From Inia geoffrensis (lineage: Eukaryota > Chordata > Mammalia > Artiodactyla > Iniidae): 64,000 nucleotides of DNA. The position numbers were made by a program, and so were the translations under genes. The notes under the pieces were generated by a model. That model ran no database searches. It saw nothing but the letters and a program-made list of their open reading frames with translations, and was not told the DNA's origin. Of the stretch, positions 17,951 through 31,149 are shown piece after piece. Each line of letters begins with the position of its first letter. The first letter of the stretch is position 1. The stretch spans positions 4,500,001-4,564,000 of the forward strand of contig CM070901.1 of NCBI GenBank assembly GCA_036417435.1, written 5' to 3'.

Positions 17951-20560
17951 ACACACATACACATACATAATATTTCCCAAATTAAAACACAGAAAGGTCA
18001 AGAGATGGAAGATTTGAAATAGGGGTAAAGAGACATAGAAGACAGAAGGAAGATAGAATTAGAAGGTCTACCATATGTCTAATTGGATTCCCAGAAGTAG
18101 ATAACATATTATAAATGATGGGAAAGAGCAATAAGAATTTTTTCCTGTAACTGAGAAAACACAAGTTCCCAGATTCAGAAAGTACAGTAACTTCCAAACA
18201 GCATAAATAAAAAGACACTAATGAACATCATGGTGAATGTATGGAACATGAAAACAAATAGATCTTAAAAATGGCCAGAGAGAAAAGTCAGACTATCCAC
18301 TCAGGAATTCAATTAGACCAACAGCAACTTGAAATCAGCAACCTTAGAAACCTGAAGGCAACTGCTTAATTGTTTCAAAATGTTGTGATGAAATTCCTGT
18401 CAACCTAGAGTTGTACATCAAAGCAACCAGAGAATAAGTGTGAAATAAATATTTTTTCAGACAAAAAAACTATTTATCATTGACAGAAATGTGGTAAAGG
18501 AACTCTGTAATAACATACCGCAGAAAGAATGGAGATGTGAGAAGGGAAGTTAAGCAATGAAACTTGTAAATCTGTGAGTAAGTAAAGCTAAACAAAGACT
18601 GATTATTTAAAATTATGATACTAATGTCTAATTAATGGAATTTAAAAACACTATTAAATAAAGCTAACACAATGGTCAATAGTAGGATGTAAGCCAGGAG
18701 AGGAATAAGCAGAATTGAAGAGTTCAATAATCTTGTATTGTTTGGGAGGAGGAAAAAGCTATGCAATAAAGTTGATCACTGAAATAGGCTTATTAATTTT
18801 CAAAAATAACCACAAAGAGGATAAAATATAGCATATAATTTTGAAAACAGAAAAAAAATGGCATAAGGAAAAAAATCAATCCAAAATAAAAGCGAAAAAA
18901 TTTAGATGCATAAGGATTATAAAATTATAAAAATAAACAGAATTATATTAGTAATCATCAAGTAGAAGTGAACTAACATCTCAGTTAAAGATTAAAATTA
19001 TTAGAATGAATTTTTAAATCTATATGCTGCTTAAAAGAAACATATGTAAAATATTAGTGCAAAAATATTGAAAGAGAAAAGATGAAAAATTATATACCAA
19101 ACAAATTCTAACCAAGAGAAAGCTGCTGTAGTTATATTAATAGCAGATGAAATAAACTTTAAGGCAAAAAAAGTTAGAATATAAAGGGATACTACATAAT
19201 GTTAAAGAGTTTTGTTCACTCGAAGCTTTAATACTTCCAAAATAGTATGCATTGGGACTTAGAATATAACTTCCTAAAAGTGTTTAAATGCAGCTGTAGA
19301 AATCTATAGCAAACATTATACTAAATGGCTAAACTTTAGGAGAACCTCCTTTAAAACGTGAAATAAGAAAAAGATATTTGCTGTTACCACTTCTATCAAC
19401 AATATACTGAAAACCCTTATCAGCATAAGACAAAAAAGAAAATTAAAAATTATAAATTTTGGAAAGACAGAAACAAAACATGGTAAAGTTGTCATAGAAT
19501 AGAAAACAACAAGAAGTTTAGTTTCATTGTGAGAACAAATGAGAAAATTTAACTGGGTTACTGGAGATAAAAATCAATATTAAAAATCAACTTTATTATT
19601 TTTACGCATGTTACAAACAATTAGAAGATACAATTTTAAGAGATAGATTTATAATGCATCAAAAATATAAAGTACCTAGGGATGAATATAAGGAAATCTG
19701 TGCTAGACCATACTGGGGTAAATTGTAAAACTTTGTGGAAAGAGATAAAAACCACTGAAGGAGTATTATGAATAGACACTCCATATTATGGCAATATAAA
19801 TTCTTAAATTGATCCCTATATTCAATGCATTTCCCATCATACAAACCAACAGGGGTTTTCACTGAACATGACATAAAGCAGATCTTAAAATGGAATCACT
19901 GAAAAAAAAATAATTTTAAATGGAATTATTTTATGTGGAAGAGAAATGAACAGACTACCCCAGAAAACTTTGAAAAGAGATGTGGGTGGGACTGTCCTAT
20001 CAGATATACAGGCAGATTGCAAAACTAATGCAGTAAAGACACTGTGGAGTCGGAGAAGTGATAGACTAATAGTTATGGGAACAGAACAGAAAACTCATAA
20101 ACAGCTTTATTTATATATGGAAACTTGGTACAGTACAGAGATGGCATGAAAGATCAGCAAGGAATATGTGAACTATTCAATACAGAGTGCTAGGACATTT
20201 AGGTAAGTACAAATAAAATAGAAATTCTATCTCACACTATGTGCAAAAGTCACTTTCTGATGGATAAAATACTTCAAAATAAAAATCAAAAATTTTAAAT
20301 TTCTAAGACAATATATTAGATTATTTTATGGCCTTTAAGTTAGGGAAAATTTTCTTAAACAAGATGTAAAAAGCACAAAACATAAGGAAAATGATGAATA
20401 CATTTGGCTACGGTAAAATGAAACTTCTGTCCTTGAAAATTTACCATTAAAAAGTGAAAAGACAAGTTGGAAACTGGAAAAAAAAATCTGTGATATATAC
20501 AACAGACAAGAGACTCTTGTTCAGAAAATATAATAAACTTGTACGTATTAATAAAAACAA

Positions 20561-23500
20561 CAGAAAAGAACACTATGAGACTAGATATCAATTACAGGAA
20601 AAAATCTGTAAAAAAATACAAACACATGGATACAAACAATACACTACTTAATAACCAAGAGATCACTGAAGAAATCAAAGAGGAAATCAAAAAATACCTA
20701 GAAACAAATGACAATGAAAACATGATGACCCAAAACCTATGGAATGCAGCAAAAACATTTCCAAGAGGGAATTTTACAGCAATACAATCCTACCTTAAGA
20801 AACAAGAAACATCTCAAATAAACAACCTAACCATACACCTAAAGCAATTAGAGAAAAAAGAACAAAAAACCCCCAAGTTAGCAGAAGGAAAGAAATCATA
20901 AAGATTAGATCAGAAATAAATGAAAAAGAAATGAAGGAAACGATAGCAAAGATCAATGAAACTAAAAGGTGGTTCTTTGAGAAGATACACAAAATTGATA
21001 AACCATTAGCCAGACTTATCAGGAAAAAAAGGGAGAAGACTCAAATCAATAGAATTACAAATGAAAAAGGGGAAGGAACAGCTGACAGCGCAGAAATACA
21101 AAGGATCATGAGAGATTACTACGAGCAACTATAAATGGACAACCTGGAAGAAATGGACAAATTCTTAGAAATGCACAACCTTCTGAGACTGAACCAGGAA
21201 GAAATAGAAAATATGAACAGACCAATCACAAGCACTGAAATTGAAACTGTGATTAAAAATCTTCCAACAGGGGGCTTCCCTGGTGGTGCAGTGGTTGAGA
21301 GTCCGCCTGCCGATGCAGGGGACATGGGCTCGTGCCCTGGTCTGGGAGGATCCCGCATGCCGTGGAGCGGCTGGGCCCATGAGCCGTGGCTGCTGGGCCT
21401 GTGCGTCCGGAGCCTGTGTTCCACAGCAGGAGGGGCCGCAACAGTGGCAGGCCCACGTACCGCAAAAAAAAAAAAAAAAAATCTTCCAACAAACAAAAGC
21501 CCAGGACCAGGTGGCTTCACAGGCAAATTCTATCAAACATTTAGAGAAGAGCTAACACCCATCCTTCTCAAACGCTTCTGAAATATAGCAGAGGGAGGAA
21601 CACTCCCAAACTCATTCTACGAGGCCACCATCACTCTGATACCAAAACCAGACAAAGATGTCACAAAAAAAGAAAACTACAGGCCAATATAACTGATGAA
21701 CACAGATGCAAAAATCCTCAACAAAATACTAGCAAACAGAATCTAACAGCACATGAAAGGGATCATACACCATGATCAAGTGGGGTTTATCCCAGGAATG
21801 CAAGGATTCTTCAGTATACGCAAATCAATCAACATGATAAATTGAAGGAGAAAAACCGTATGATCATCTCAATAAATGCAGAGAAAGCTTTTGACAAAAT
21901 TTAACACCCATTCATGATAAAAACCCTCCAGAAAGTAGGCATAGAGGGAACTTTTCTCAACATAATAAAGGCCATATATGACAAACCTACAGCCAACATC
22001 GTCCTCAGTGGTGGAAAACTGAAACGGTTTCCACTAAGATCAGGAACAAGACAAGGTTGCCCACTGTCACCACTATTATTCAACATAATTTTGGAAGTTT
22101 TAGCCATGGCACTCAGAGAAGAAAAAGAAATAAAAGGAATTCAAATCAGAAAACAGGAAGTAAAGCTGTCACTGTTTGCAGATGACATGATACTATACAT
22201 AGAGAATCCTAAAGATGCTACCAGAAAACCGCTAGAGTGAATCAATGAATTTGGTAAAGTAGCAGCATACAAAATTAATGCACAGAAATCTCTTGCATTC
22301 CTATACACTAATGATGAAATATCTGAAAGTGAAATTAAGAAAACACTCCCATTTACCACTGCAACAAAAAGAATAAAATACCTAGGAATAAACCTACCTA
22401 AGGAGACAAAAGACCTGTATGCAGAAAATTATAAGACACTGATGAAAGAAATTAAAGATGATACAAATAGATGGAGAGATATATACCATGTTCTTGGATT
22501 GGAAGAATCAACATTGTGAAAATGACTATACTACCCAAAGCAATCAACAGATTCAAAGCAATCCCTATCAAACTACCACTGGCATTTTTCACAAAACTAG
22601 AACAAAAAATTTCACAATTTGTATGGAAACACAAAAGACCCTGAATAGCCAAAGCAATCTTGAGAAAGAAAAATGGAGCTGGAGGAATCAGGCTCCCTGC
22701 CTTCAGACTATACTACAAAGCTACAGTAATCAAGACAGTATGGTACTGGCACAAAAACAGAAATATAAATCAGTGGAACAGGATAGAAAGCTCACAGATA
22801 AACCCACACACATATGGTCACCTTATCTTTGATAAAGGAGGCAAGAATATATGATGGAGAAAAGACAGCCTCTTCAATAAGTGGTGCTGGGAAAACTGGG
22901 CAGCTACCTGTAAAAGAATGAAATTAGAACACTCCCTAACACCATACACAAAATAAACTCAAAATGGATTAAAGACCTAAATGTAAGGCCAGACACTATC
23001 AAACTCTTAGAGGAAAACATAGGCAGAACACTCTATGACATAAATCACAGCAAGATCCTTTTTGACCCACCTCCTAGAGAAATGGAAATAAAAACAAAAA
23101 TAAAGAAATGGGACCTAATGAAACTTAAAAGCTTTTTCACAGCAATGGTAACCATAAACAAGATGAAAAGACAACCTTCAGAATGGGAGAAAATATTTTC
23201 AAATGAAGCAACTGACAAAGGATTAATCTCCAAAATTTACAAGCAGGTCATGCAGCTCAATATCAAAAAAACAAACAACCCAATCCAAAAATGTGCCGAA
23301 GAACTAAATAGACATTTCTCCAAAGAAGATATACAGATTGCCAACAAACACATGAAAGTATGCTCAACATCATTAATCATTAGAGAAATGCAAATCAAAA
23401 CTACAAAACTACAATCATCTCACACTGGTCAAAACGGCCATCATCAAAAAATCTAGAAACAATAAATGCTGGAGAAGTTGTGTAGAAAAGGGAACCCTCT

Positions 23501-24264
23501 TGCACTGTTGGTGGGAATGTAAATTGATACAGCCACTATGGAGAACAGTATGGAGGTTCATTAAAAAACTAAAAATAAAACTACCATTTGACCCAGCAAT
23601 CCCACTACTGGTCATATACCCTGAGAAAACCATGATTCAAAACGAGTCATGTACCACAATGTTCAATGCAGCTCTATTTATAATAGCCAGGACATGGAAG
23701 CAACCTAAGTGTCCATCGACAGATGAATGGATAAAGAAGATGTGGCACATGTATACAGTGGAATATTACTCAGCCATATAAAGAAACAAAATTGAGTTAT
23801 TTGTAGTGAGGTGGATGGCCCTAGAGTCTGTCATACAGAGTGAAGTAAGTCAGAAAGAGAAAAACAAATACTGTATGCTAACACATACATATGGAATCTA
23901 AAAAAAAAGGTCATGAAGAACCTAGGGGAAAGATGGGAATAAAGACACAGATGTAGTAGAGAATGGACTTGACGGGAGGGGGAAGGGTGAGCTGTGACAA
24001 AGTGAGAGAGTGGCATGGACATATACACACTACCAAACGTAAAATAGATAGCTAGTGGGAAGCAGCCGCATAGCACAGGGAGGTCAGCTCGGTGCTTTGT
24101 GACCACCTAGAGGGGTGGGATACGGAGGGTGGGAGGGAGGGAGACGCAAGAGGGAAGAGATATGGGGACATATGTATATATATAACTGATTCACTTTGTT
24201 ATAAAGCAGAAACTAACACACCATTGTAAAGCAATTATACTTCAGTAAAGATGTTTAAAAAAAA
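20561..24264 (+). mobile_element. Younger L1, 5'-truncated, inserted in an older L1
   Basis: The copy starts within ORF2 and runs to a 3' UTR with GCAATTATACTTCAGTAAAG and a poly-A end. Reverse-transcriptase text is readable near 21,914-22,240 ([11 protein letters not shown], with F in place of Y in the YADD motif). Several stop codons and frameshifts break ORF2, so it is inactive. The surrounding old L1 is continuous across it. A short AAAAACAA at both edges may be the duplication. A SINE sits inside it at 21270-21476. Confidence 0.9.
21270..21476 (+). repeat. Cetacean CHR SINE inside the young L1
   Basis: The full short form has A- and B-box-like sequences and a poly-A end. A perfect 15-bp duplication, AAAAATCTTCCAACA, flanks it at 21255-21269 and 21477-21491. 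It is the most recent layer of this nest. Confidence 0.96.
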
Positions 24265-25395
24265 CAATTAAAAATATCAAAAGACCTGAATAGTTATTCC
24301 AAGAAGAGAAAATATAAATGGCTATTAAAAGTATGAAAAGGTGCTCAACCTAAATTACTCAGGAGAATCCAAAGTAATACCACAATTAGATATTATTTTA
24401 TACCCAACAGATTGTAAAACAAAGAAATATTGCCTGTGAAATGGAGCAAAGAAAACAGTTATACTCTGTGGGTGGGAGTATAAATTTGCACAAATGGTTT
24501 GGAAAGCTAGTTGGCACTCTATTAAGTTGGAAATGTGCGTATCTTACAACCAATAACTTCACTTTTGGCAGAGAATCTGATATATTTGTCTGCAGACTTG
24601 TAGAAGAATTTTTCTAACAGCATAGTAGGTAAGAGCAAAAACCTGTACACTATGCAGGTATGCGTTAACAAGAGAAAAAAAACCCAGTGATATGATCTAG
24701 CAATGGGATACTGCACAGCAGTGAAAACAAATGGACCTCAGCTATACAAGACATGGAGGTGAAAAACAATGGAATGCATACATGTAATGTCATTTAAATA
24801 AAGCTCAAAAACATACAAACATCAACAATGTATTATTTTGCTATGAACACATATATTTCAAAGACTATAAAGAAGAATAGGTACATTCATGGTATGGGAA
24901 TGTTTAGTTGAAAACCAGCCTTCCACAATCACCAGTGTTCAAAGAATTGGTAAGATGCGACACAGCATGATTTTACAACTGTCTTCTTAAACATTTTTAA
25001 AGCCAGTATGCTTTTAATTTTAAAAGATGTTTATGCTTCAAAATTTTTCTGGTTTATTTGGTCCAATTATTCCTGCTCATTGATTTTATTATGAAAAGTA
25101 GGGACAGAACCTAAGTATATAACAATAGAGAATAAGATGGGATGCCCTAGTTGTCTAATAATTAGTAGATGCCTGAAATTATGGCACGTTTTTTAAGAGT
25201 ATATATAGCCTGACCCCATTTTAAAATAACACAGACACACACGTATACGTACACACATGAACATACATGCATAGAGAAAGATCTGAACGTATTCACTGAG
25301 ATCTCTCAAGGTGGATGGGATTGTGTGAATTCATTATGTTGTTCTTTTGATTATATTTTCTGATATTGCCTTTGTGATAATAAAAATAGTCAAAG
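24265..25395 (+). repeat. Old L1 (L1M type), 3' part
   Basis: The text resumes the same ORF2 region that stops at 20560, with AAAAGACCTGAATAGTTATT and GGTGCTCAACCTAAATTACT. It continues into a 3' UTR ending near GTGATAATAAAAATAGTC. No open frame survives. Confidence 0.8.
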
Positions 25396-27184
25396 AAATT
25401 AGATGAGAATCTTATTGCTGGGCATTAAGTTGTTTTGACTAACACGTGTGCACTGCTGGCACATACACTTGACATGACATACATTCAACAAGTTTTTTTC
25501 CCAACCAATCCCTCTTTGGGTATTTGAATTTATTTTCCTTTTAAATTAGAGAGACTTTGTTGGAATAATTCGAAAAGCACTGCCTTATGACGTGCCTCCA
25601 GATCGCCACATATGAATACACATTGTTAAATCTCATTTTTAGCTACATTCACCTGCACCTCTGTAAGTAAAGGATCTTGCCATTTATTATCATTGCTTTT
25701 AAATCTAACAGAGGAAAACTCTTAAGTAATCTCATTAGTTTTATATTTTTTAATTTGAAGGCTTCAGTAAGATACATTTTGAATGTATCTTCAGAACATT
25801 TGGTAAGTACGTACCTAGCTCCCTGACTGAAACTGATATTTACAGATTTATTCAAGTTCAGTTGCTTAAGTTGCTGTGCTTAGTATCTCCTTATACAACA
25901 TCAATCTGTTCTCCTAGGGAAAAGGGAAAAATTAAGAGCTGTTCTTAGTTATAAAGATCTTTCACTAGTACTGTTTTTTATCTTTAAAATTTTTAAGTGC
26001 CCCCTTAAATGAAGTGTTACATTTGAGTCTCCAAAAATGTATGAATTAGATATGATACTAAATTACTCCTGTTTGATAGATCAGAGAACTGAGTTATTAT
26101 AGAGAACTTAAGAGTGATAGTAGTTATTTTAGCTACCATTTATTTCTATACATATCTATACAAGAACTCTCCCTGCTTACTTAATGTAGGGGCCATAAAA
26201 AAGTGCTGTTCATATCTCCAGGGAGCACAAAGTAGGGAGCTAGGTGGGATACGGAGAATCCTTACTGCCCAAGATGGTGGCCTAATTGCTAAAGATTTCA
26301 CCAGCAGTGACCTAGGAAGACATCGCATTGGAGGGCAATGTGATGTACTGATGCAGGTGTACTGATACAGGTATTTGAAAGGTGTGGGGGAAAATACCTA
26401 CAGGCAATAGAACTAAGCTGAATTGGTGCCCCGAAGAAGGAAAATGAGAACCTGAGAGCCATTAACAGTGGGTTAAAGGCTGGGTGTGAGGATCAGAGGT
26501 TCTGTGGGGTAGCTCACAAAGAGGTCCTTATTTCCTGCAGTGGAAGAGCACCCAGCTGAGCTACAGGCTGTAGGTCTAATGGAATCCATTTAGATGCTCC
26601 TCCTACGCAGGTCTGGTGTCCTGAAGTCAGTACTCTGGTTGGGGAAACCTGGAAGCTTGAAACATGGGGTGGTGGTACCTACCTGGGTGCCCCTGGTGCT
26701 CTGCAGAGCAACTTGAAACCTGGGAGCTTGCAGAGGTGGCCCAACCTTCCCCAGTAAGAGCTGGCAGTTCCGTTGTGCTAAAAGACGCCTTAGGGGCCTC
26801 CCTCTCCCCCAAGAGCTGCCCCCGCCTCCTTTCCTGTCTTCCAGGTTGATAATCCAGGGTTAAATTTCAGCATAAGCCAGCTGAGGACAGCCTGGCGAGT
26901 GAGGGAGGAGACTACCCCCCAGGTGAAAGAATTATTAACAGGACGGACCAGGAGGAACCAGGTGAGTATCCCCAGGATTGGATCTTCATGGCCAGAAATA
27001 AGAGCAGGTAAGTAAGAATCTTTGACTTGAAGGATCCTTCTCGGAATTTAATACCCTGTCCAGGGCACTCTGATGTGTCTAACTCACTGCTAGGGTGGCT
27101 TTTAAAAGCCTGAAAAAAAGTGAAGAACAGAATAAATGCCCAAGATGGCCTGGAAGAAGGAATAAAGATGTTAAGGGAAGTGAA
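25396..27184. other. Unassigned sequence
   Basis: No exon is recognised. The portion around 26.4-27.1 kb is more GC-rich and could be old retroviral internal sequence next to the LTR-like block that follows, but I see no diagnostic motif. A weak MIR-like piece lies near 26,040-26,105. Confidence 0.35.
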
Positions 27185-27630
27185 TGTGTTACCGACCCTG
27201 ACGAGTGGGTCCCCAACAAGGTTCCTCCTGCTTGGTGTCTCTCCGGCCAGTAGAACGAGACCCACTTGGGTTCAGAAGCAAAGGAAAGCTTTCTTGGGTC
27301 AGAGAGTGCAGAGGTGCGAGCTCGGGCTCTAGAGCACAGGCTCTCCGACAAGCCTTGTGGGGCTGCTTTACAAGGGCTCCTCCGCGGGGAGGGGGCGGGG
27401 CTCTCGGGGGCGGGGCAGCTGCCCTGCTCAGGCTCCAGATCTCAGGGCCGGGTGCAGCGACTCCGCCCTTGCCCGGCACCCGCCATCTTGGATGGAGTGT
27501 CGTGTGCAGCGACTGCACGGGGCTCTGGGCTGAGGTGCGGGGCGCAGCCCTTTAGCGCGGGGAGCTCCAGTCGGAAGGGCCCGGTGTGATTACCCTGCAC
27601 ATGGGACCCTGTGAGCCAGTGAAACAAGAC
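27185..27630 (+). repeat. CpG-rich block, probable solo LTR
   Basis: A local CpG-dense island holds GC boxes (GGGCGGGG near 27,395-27,415) and a YY1-type site (CGCCATCTTGG near 27,481). The block may start at TGTGTTACCGACCC and end near GTGAAACA, which would give LTR-like TG...CA ends. No duplication is obvious. An unannotated CpG-island promoter is the alternative. No splice-flanked coding exon was found in it. Confidence 0.45.
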
Positions 27631-28690
27631 TAAGCCCAGAGGATAAAAAAAGGTTAGACCTTATTTGATTACCCAGAGTCGATTTTTATTTCCTGGGGAT
27701 TGTTAATGGGCTTTGCCGGTGACGAATGTGCTGGAATGGATATATTTTGTGAGGCCAGAAAACGCGGAAGTGTCCAGCGGGAATGACCCGGAGGGCATCC
27801 TGTTCCCGGGATCGCTAGAGCGCGCTGCTGAGCGGTTCCCACCACCGTGGGCTGGCGGTGGGGAATCTGGAGCCGCAGGAGCGAGGTCCTGAGTCCGGAG
27901 ATGTCCAGCTAGGCTGGAGGGGCAAGAAGTGGTAGAGATAGTTAACAGAGCATAGCACCCTGAGGGCCAGGCAGACCCACACGACTGCTTAACACGTACA
28001 AACCATAGAAAAATGACACGAGTGAAAGAACCGGAGACTCAGGATGGGCATCCCAATAAGATGTCCAAGCTCCTCCTGCTCAGTTCCTGGACCCGAGCCA
28101 GTTTGGGGCCGGGAACTCATTGACTGAAGCGGTTGCCGGGTTCCTAGGAAGAACCATGCGGCACCGTGACAAGCGTATACGGTAGTGACGCCCTGGGTCC
28201 TTCACTGTGAGACCATTTCCTTGAGTGAGAATACACTGGGCGGAGGGGAACATCTGGGGATTTTGAGGGTCTATGGGATGCAGGGTGTGCACTGACGTTA
28301 ATACTTAGGTCTGAAGTGTCACCAGCAGCCATGACTGGAGAGAAGAACTGCCTGACAGCTCCAGCTGCTGATCTCCAAATCCATCACCACCTTCATATCC
28401 AGGCCATGCTTTCCCCGGGCTGCTTCCGGCCGATGACTAAGCCAACCAGGGCAGGACCACCCCTGGGAGGTGCGCGATTCCTCTGAGAGGCTACTTTTGG
28501 ATTGAGGATCCCCAGGCAGCCTTGCCAACTTTGCTTGGAACTGCAGGGCTGACACTTCACCCAGCCTTCCTGCCCTGTCTCCTTCACTTGGGGTCACAAC
28601 GGTGTTGTGGTCGGCTGGTTCCCCCAGCCTCTTCTAGCTCCCTCTGCATTTATTCTTACAAGTTCTCTCCCAAAATTAATTGCTTGCATT
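27631..28690. other. Unassigned GC-moderate sequence
   Basis: It may contain retroviral or LTR remnants: CCTCCTGCTCAGTTCCTGG near 28,072 echoes text at 27,225. I see no identifiable coding motif. Confidence 0.35.
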
Positions 28691-28831
28691 TCTTAAATGT
28701 GTATTTTAATTTAAAAGATGCATAACATAAAATTTATAAACATTAATTTTTTAAACATTAATTTTTTAAATTGTGGTAAAATACATGCACATAAAATTCA
28801 CCATTTTTTAACCTATTTAAAAGGGTACAGT

Positions 28832-28963
28832 GTTTTGGGTTTTGGGGTTTTTTTTTTGGCCACATAGCGCTTGTGGGATCTTAGTTCCCCAACCAGGGAT
28901 CGGACTCGGGCCCTCAGCAGTGAAAGTGCAGAGTCCTAACCACTGGACTGCCAGGGAATTCCC
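28832..28963 (-). repeat. Old tRNA-derived SINE, short form
   Basis: The minus strand starts with GGAATTCCCTGGCAGTCCAG and ends in poly-A. Near-identical TAAAAGGGTAYAGT copies flank it at 28818-28831 and 28964-28977. Confidence 0.92.
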
Positions 28964-29267
28964 TAAAAGGGTATAGTTCTTAAAAAGGCATTAAGTGCAT
29001 TCACGTTGTGCAAACATGACTGCCATCCAACCCCAGAGCTTTTTTCATCTTCCCAAATTCCATATCCATTGCCCTGTCTACCCAGCCCCTGGAGGCTGCC
29101 ATTCTATTACTTTCTGTTTCTATGAGTTTGACTACTCTAGGTATCTCATCAAAGTGGAATCATACAGTATTTGTTTTGTCCTTTTGTGATTGTCTTATTT
29201 CACTTAACCAATAATGTCTTTAAGATTCGCCTATGTTGTAGCATGTGTCAGAATTTCCCTCCTTTTT

Positions 29268-29614
29268 TTAAAAATAAAATTATTTATTTCTTTCCGGCTG
29301 CATTGGGTCTTCGTTACTGCAAGCGGGCTTTCTCTAGTTGTGGCGAACGGGGCTACGCTTTGTTGTGGTGTGCGGGCTTCTCATTGCGGTGGCTTCTTTT
29401 GTGGAGCACAGGCTCTAAGCATGCAGGCTTCAGTAATTGTGGCACGTGAGCTCAGTAGTTGTGGCTTGCAAGCTCTAAAGTGTAGGCTTAGTAGTTGTGA
29501 TGCACGGGCTTAGTTGCTCCACAGCATGTGGGATCTTCCCTGAACAGGGCTTGAACCTGTGTCTCCTGCATTGGCAGGCGGATTCTTAAACACTGCGCCA
29601 CCAGGGAAGTCCCT
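29268..29614 (-). repeat. CHR-type SINE, long form
   Basis: The tail side reads TTCCGGCTGCATTGGGTCTT and the head reads CCACCAGGGAAGTCCC. CCCTCCTTTTT flanks it at 29257-29267 and 29615-29625. It is inserted in the minus-strand L1. Confidence 0.92.
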
Positions 29615-30235
29615 CCCTCCTTTTTAAGGCTGAATAATACTCCATTGTATGTATATGCCACGTTTTGTTTACCCATTCATCTGTTCGATGGATATGTGGG
29701 CTGCTTTTTGGCTATTGTGAATAATGCTTCTATGAACATAGATGTACAGATATATGTTTGAGAACTTACTTTTAATTCTTTTGGGTTTATACCTAGAAGT
29801 GAAATTGCTGGATCATATGGTAATTCAATTTTAAATTTTTTGAGGAATCACCATACTAGTATTCCATAGTGCCTGCACCATCTTACATTCTCACAGGCAG
29901 TGCACAAGGTTTCTAACTTTTCTACATCCCCACCAACTCTTGTAATTTATTTATTTATTTTTATAATATCCATGCTAATGGGTGTGAAGTGGTATGTCTT
30001 TGTGGTCTTGCTTTGCATTTCCCTAACCATTAGTGATACTGAGCATCTTTTCATGGCCTTATTGGCCACTTGCACATTTTCTTTGGAGAAATGTCTATTC
30101 AAGTCTACCCATTTTTAAGTTGGTTAGTTTGTTCTTTGTTATTTAATTGTGGGAACTCTTTAAATGCTGGATATTAAGTTTCCAGAAGTCCCCATGGGCC
30201 CCCCTCCAATGGCTTATAATGATAATTTATTTCAT

Positions 30236-30692
30236 TTTTTAAATTGAAATAAGTTAATATACAATATTATGTTAGTTTCAGGTGTACTAAATAATGCTTT
30301 GCATACATTATGAAACGATCACTACAATAAGTCTAGTAAACATCTGTCCCCATACAAAGTTATTTCAATATTATTGACTATATTCCTTATGCTGTATACC
30401 TGTATCCCTGTGACTTATTTATTATATAACTGGAGGATTTTACCTCTTAATCTCCTTCACCTTTTTCACCTTCCCCACCCCCTTCCTTCGGCACCTACAC
30501 TTTTGTTCTCTGTATCTATGAGTCTGCTTTCATTTTGTTTTGTTTTGTTTGTTTTCTTTTTAGTTTCCACATATGTGAGATCATGCAGTATTTGTTTTTC
30601 TCTGTCTGACTTATTTTACTTAGCATAATACCCTCTAGATCTATCCTTGTTGTCGAAATGGAAAGATTTCATTTTTTTATGACTAATATTCC

Positions 30693-30723
<31 letters not shown>

Positions 30724-31135
30724 ATCTTTATCGATTCATCTGTTGACACTTAGGTTGCTTCCATATCTTGCCTATTGTAAATAATACTGCAGTGGACATA
30801 GGGGTGCATATATCTTTTCACATTAGTGTTTCTGTTTTCTTTGGGTAATACCTAGGATTGGAATTGAAAATAATTCTATTTTTAATTTTTTGAGAAACCT
30901 CTGTACTGTTCTCCACGGTGGCTGCACCAAATTACATTCCCACCAACAGTACCTGAGGGTTCCCTTTTCTCCACAGCCGCACCAACACTTGTTATTTCTT
31001 GCCTTTTTGATTATAGCCATTCTGAGAGATCTGAGGTGATATCTTACTGTGGTTTGATTTGCATTTCTCTGATGATTAGTGATGTTGAGCATCTTTTTAT
31101 GTGTCTCTTGGCCATCCAATTGCTTACATGTTTAA
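30236..31135 (-). repeat. L1 3' end fragment
   Basis: The plus strand is antisense L1 3' UTR and ORF2 end: GTTAGTTTCAGGTGTACTA, ATTACATTCCCACCAACAGT, TTTGCATTTCTCTGATGATT. An (AT)n run of about 30 bp lies at 30690-30720. All frames are broken. Confidence 0.85.
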
Positions 31136-31149
31136 TACCATCTTGGTTT

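Larger units (their letters stand above)
17300..20560 (+). repeat. Old L1 (L1M type), 5' part, interrupted
   Basis: Diverged L1 text is readable on the plus strand. An ORF1-like section lies near 18,250-18,480 and an ORF2-like section near 19,090-20,560. All frames are broken. It stops at 20560, where a younger L1 has inserted, and resumes at about 24,265. The 5' boundary is uncertain. Confidence 0.75.
28691..30195 (-). repeat. Old L1 3' region (L1M type)
   Basis: The plus strand is antisense L1: ATTGTGGTAAAATACATGCA, GTTTGACTACTCTAGGTATC, AATAATACTCCATTGTATG. It is split by two SINEs (28832-28963 and 29268-29614), across which the L1 text is continuous. Confidence 0.85.

Noticed and set aside
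21135..21581. 148-codon frame that looks like a fusion protein
   Set aside because: It runs from L1 ORF2 through a SINE and back into L1, a by-product of the SINE insertion.
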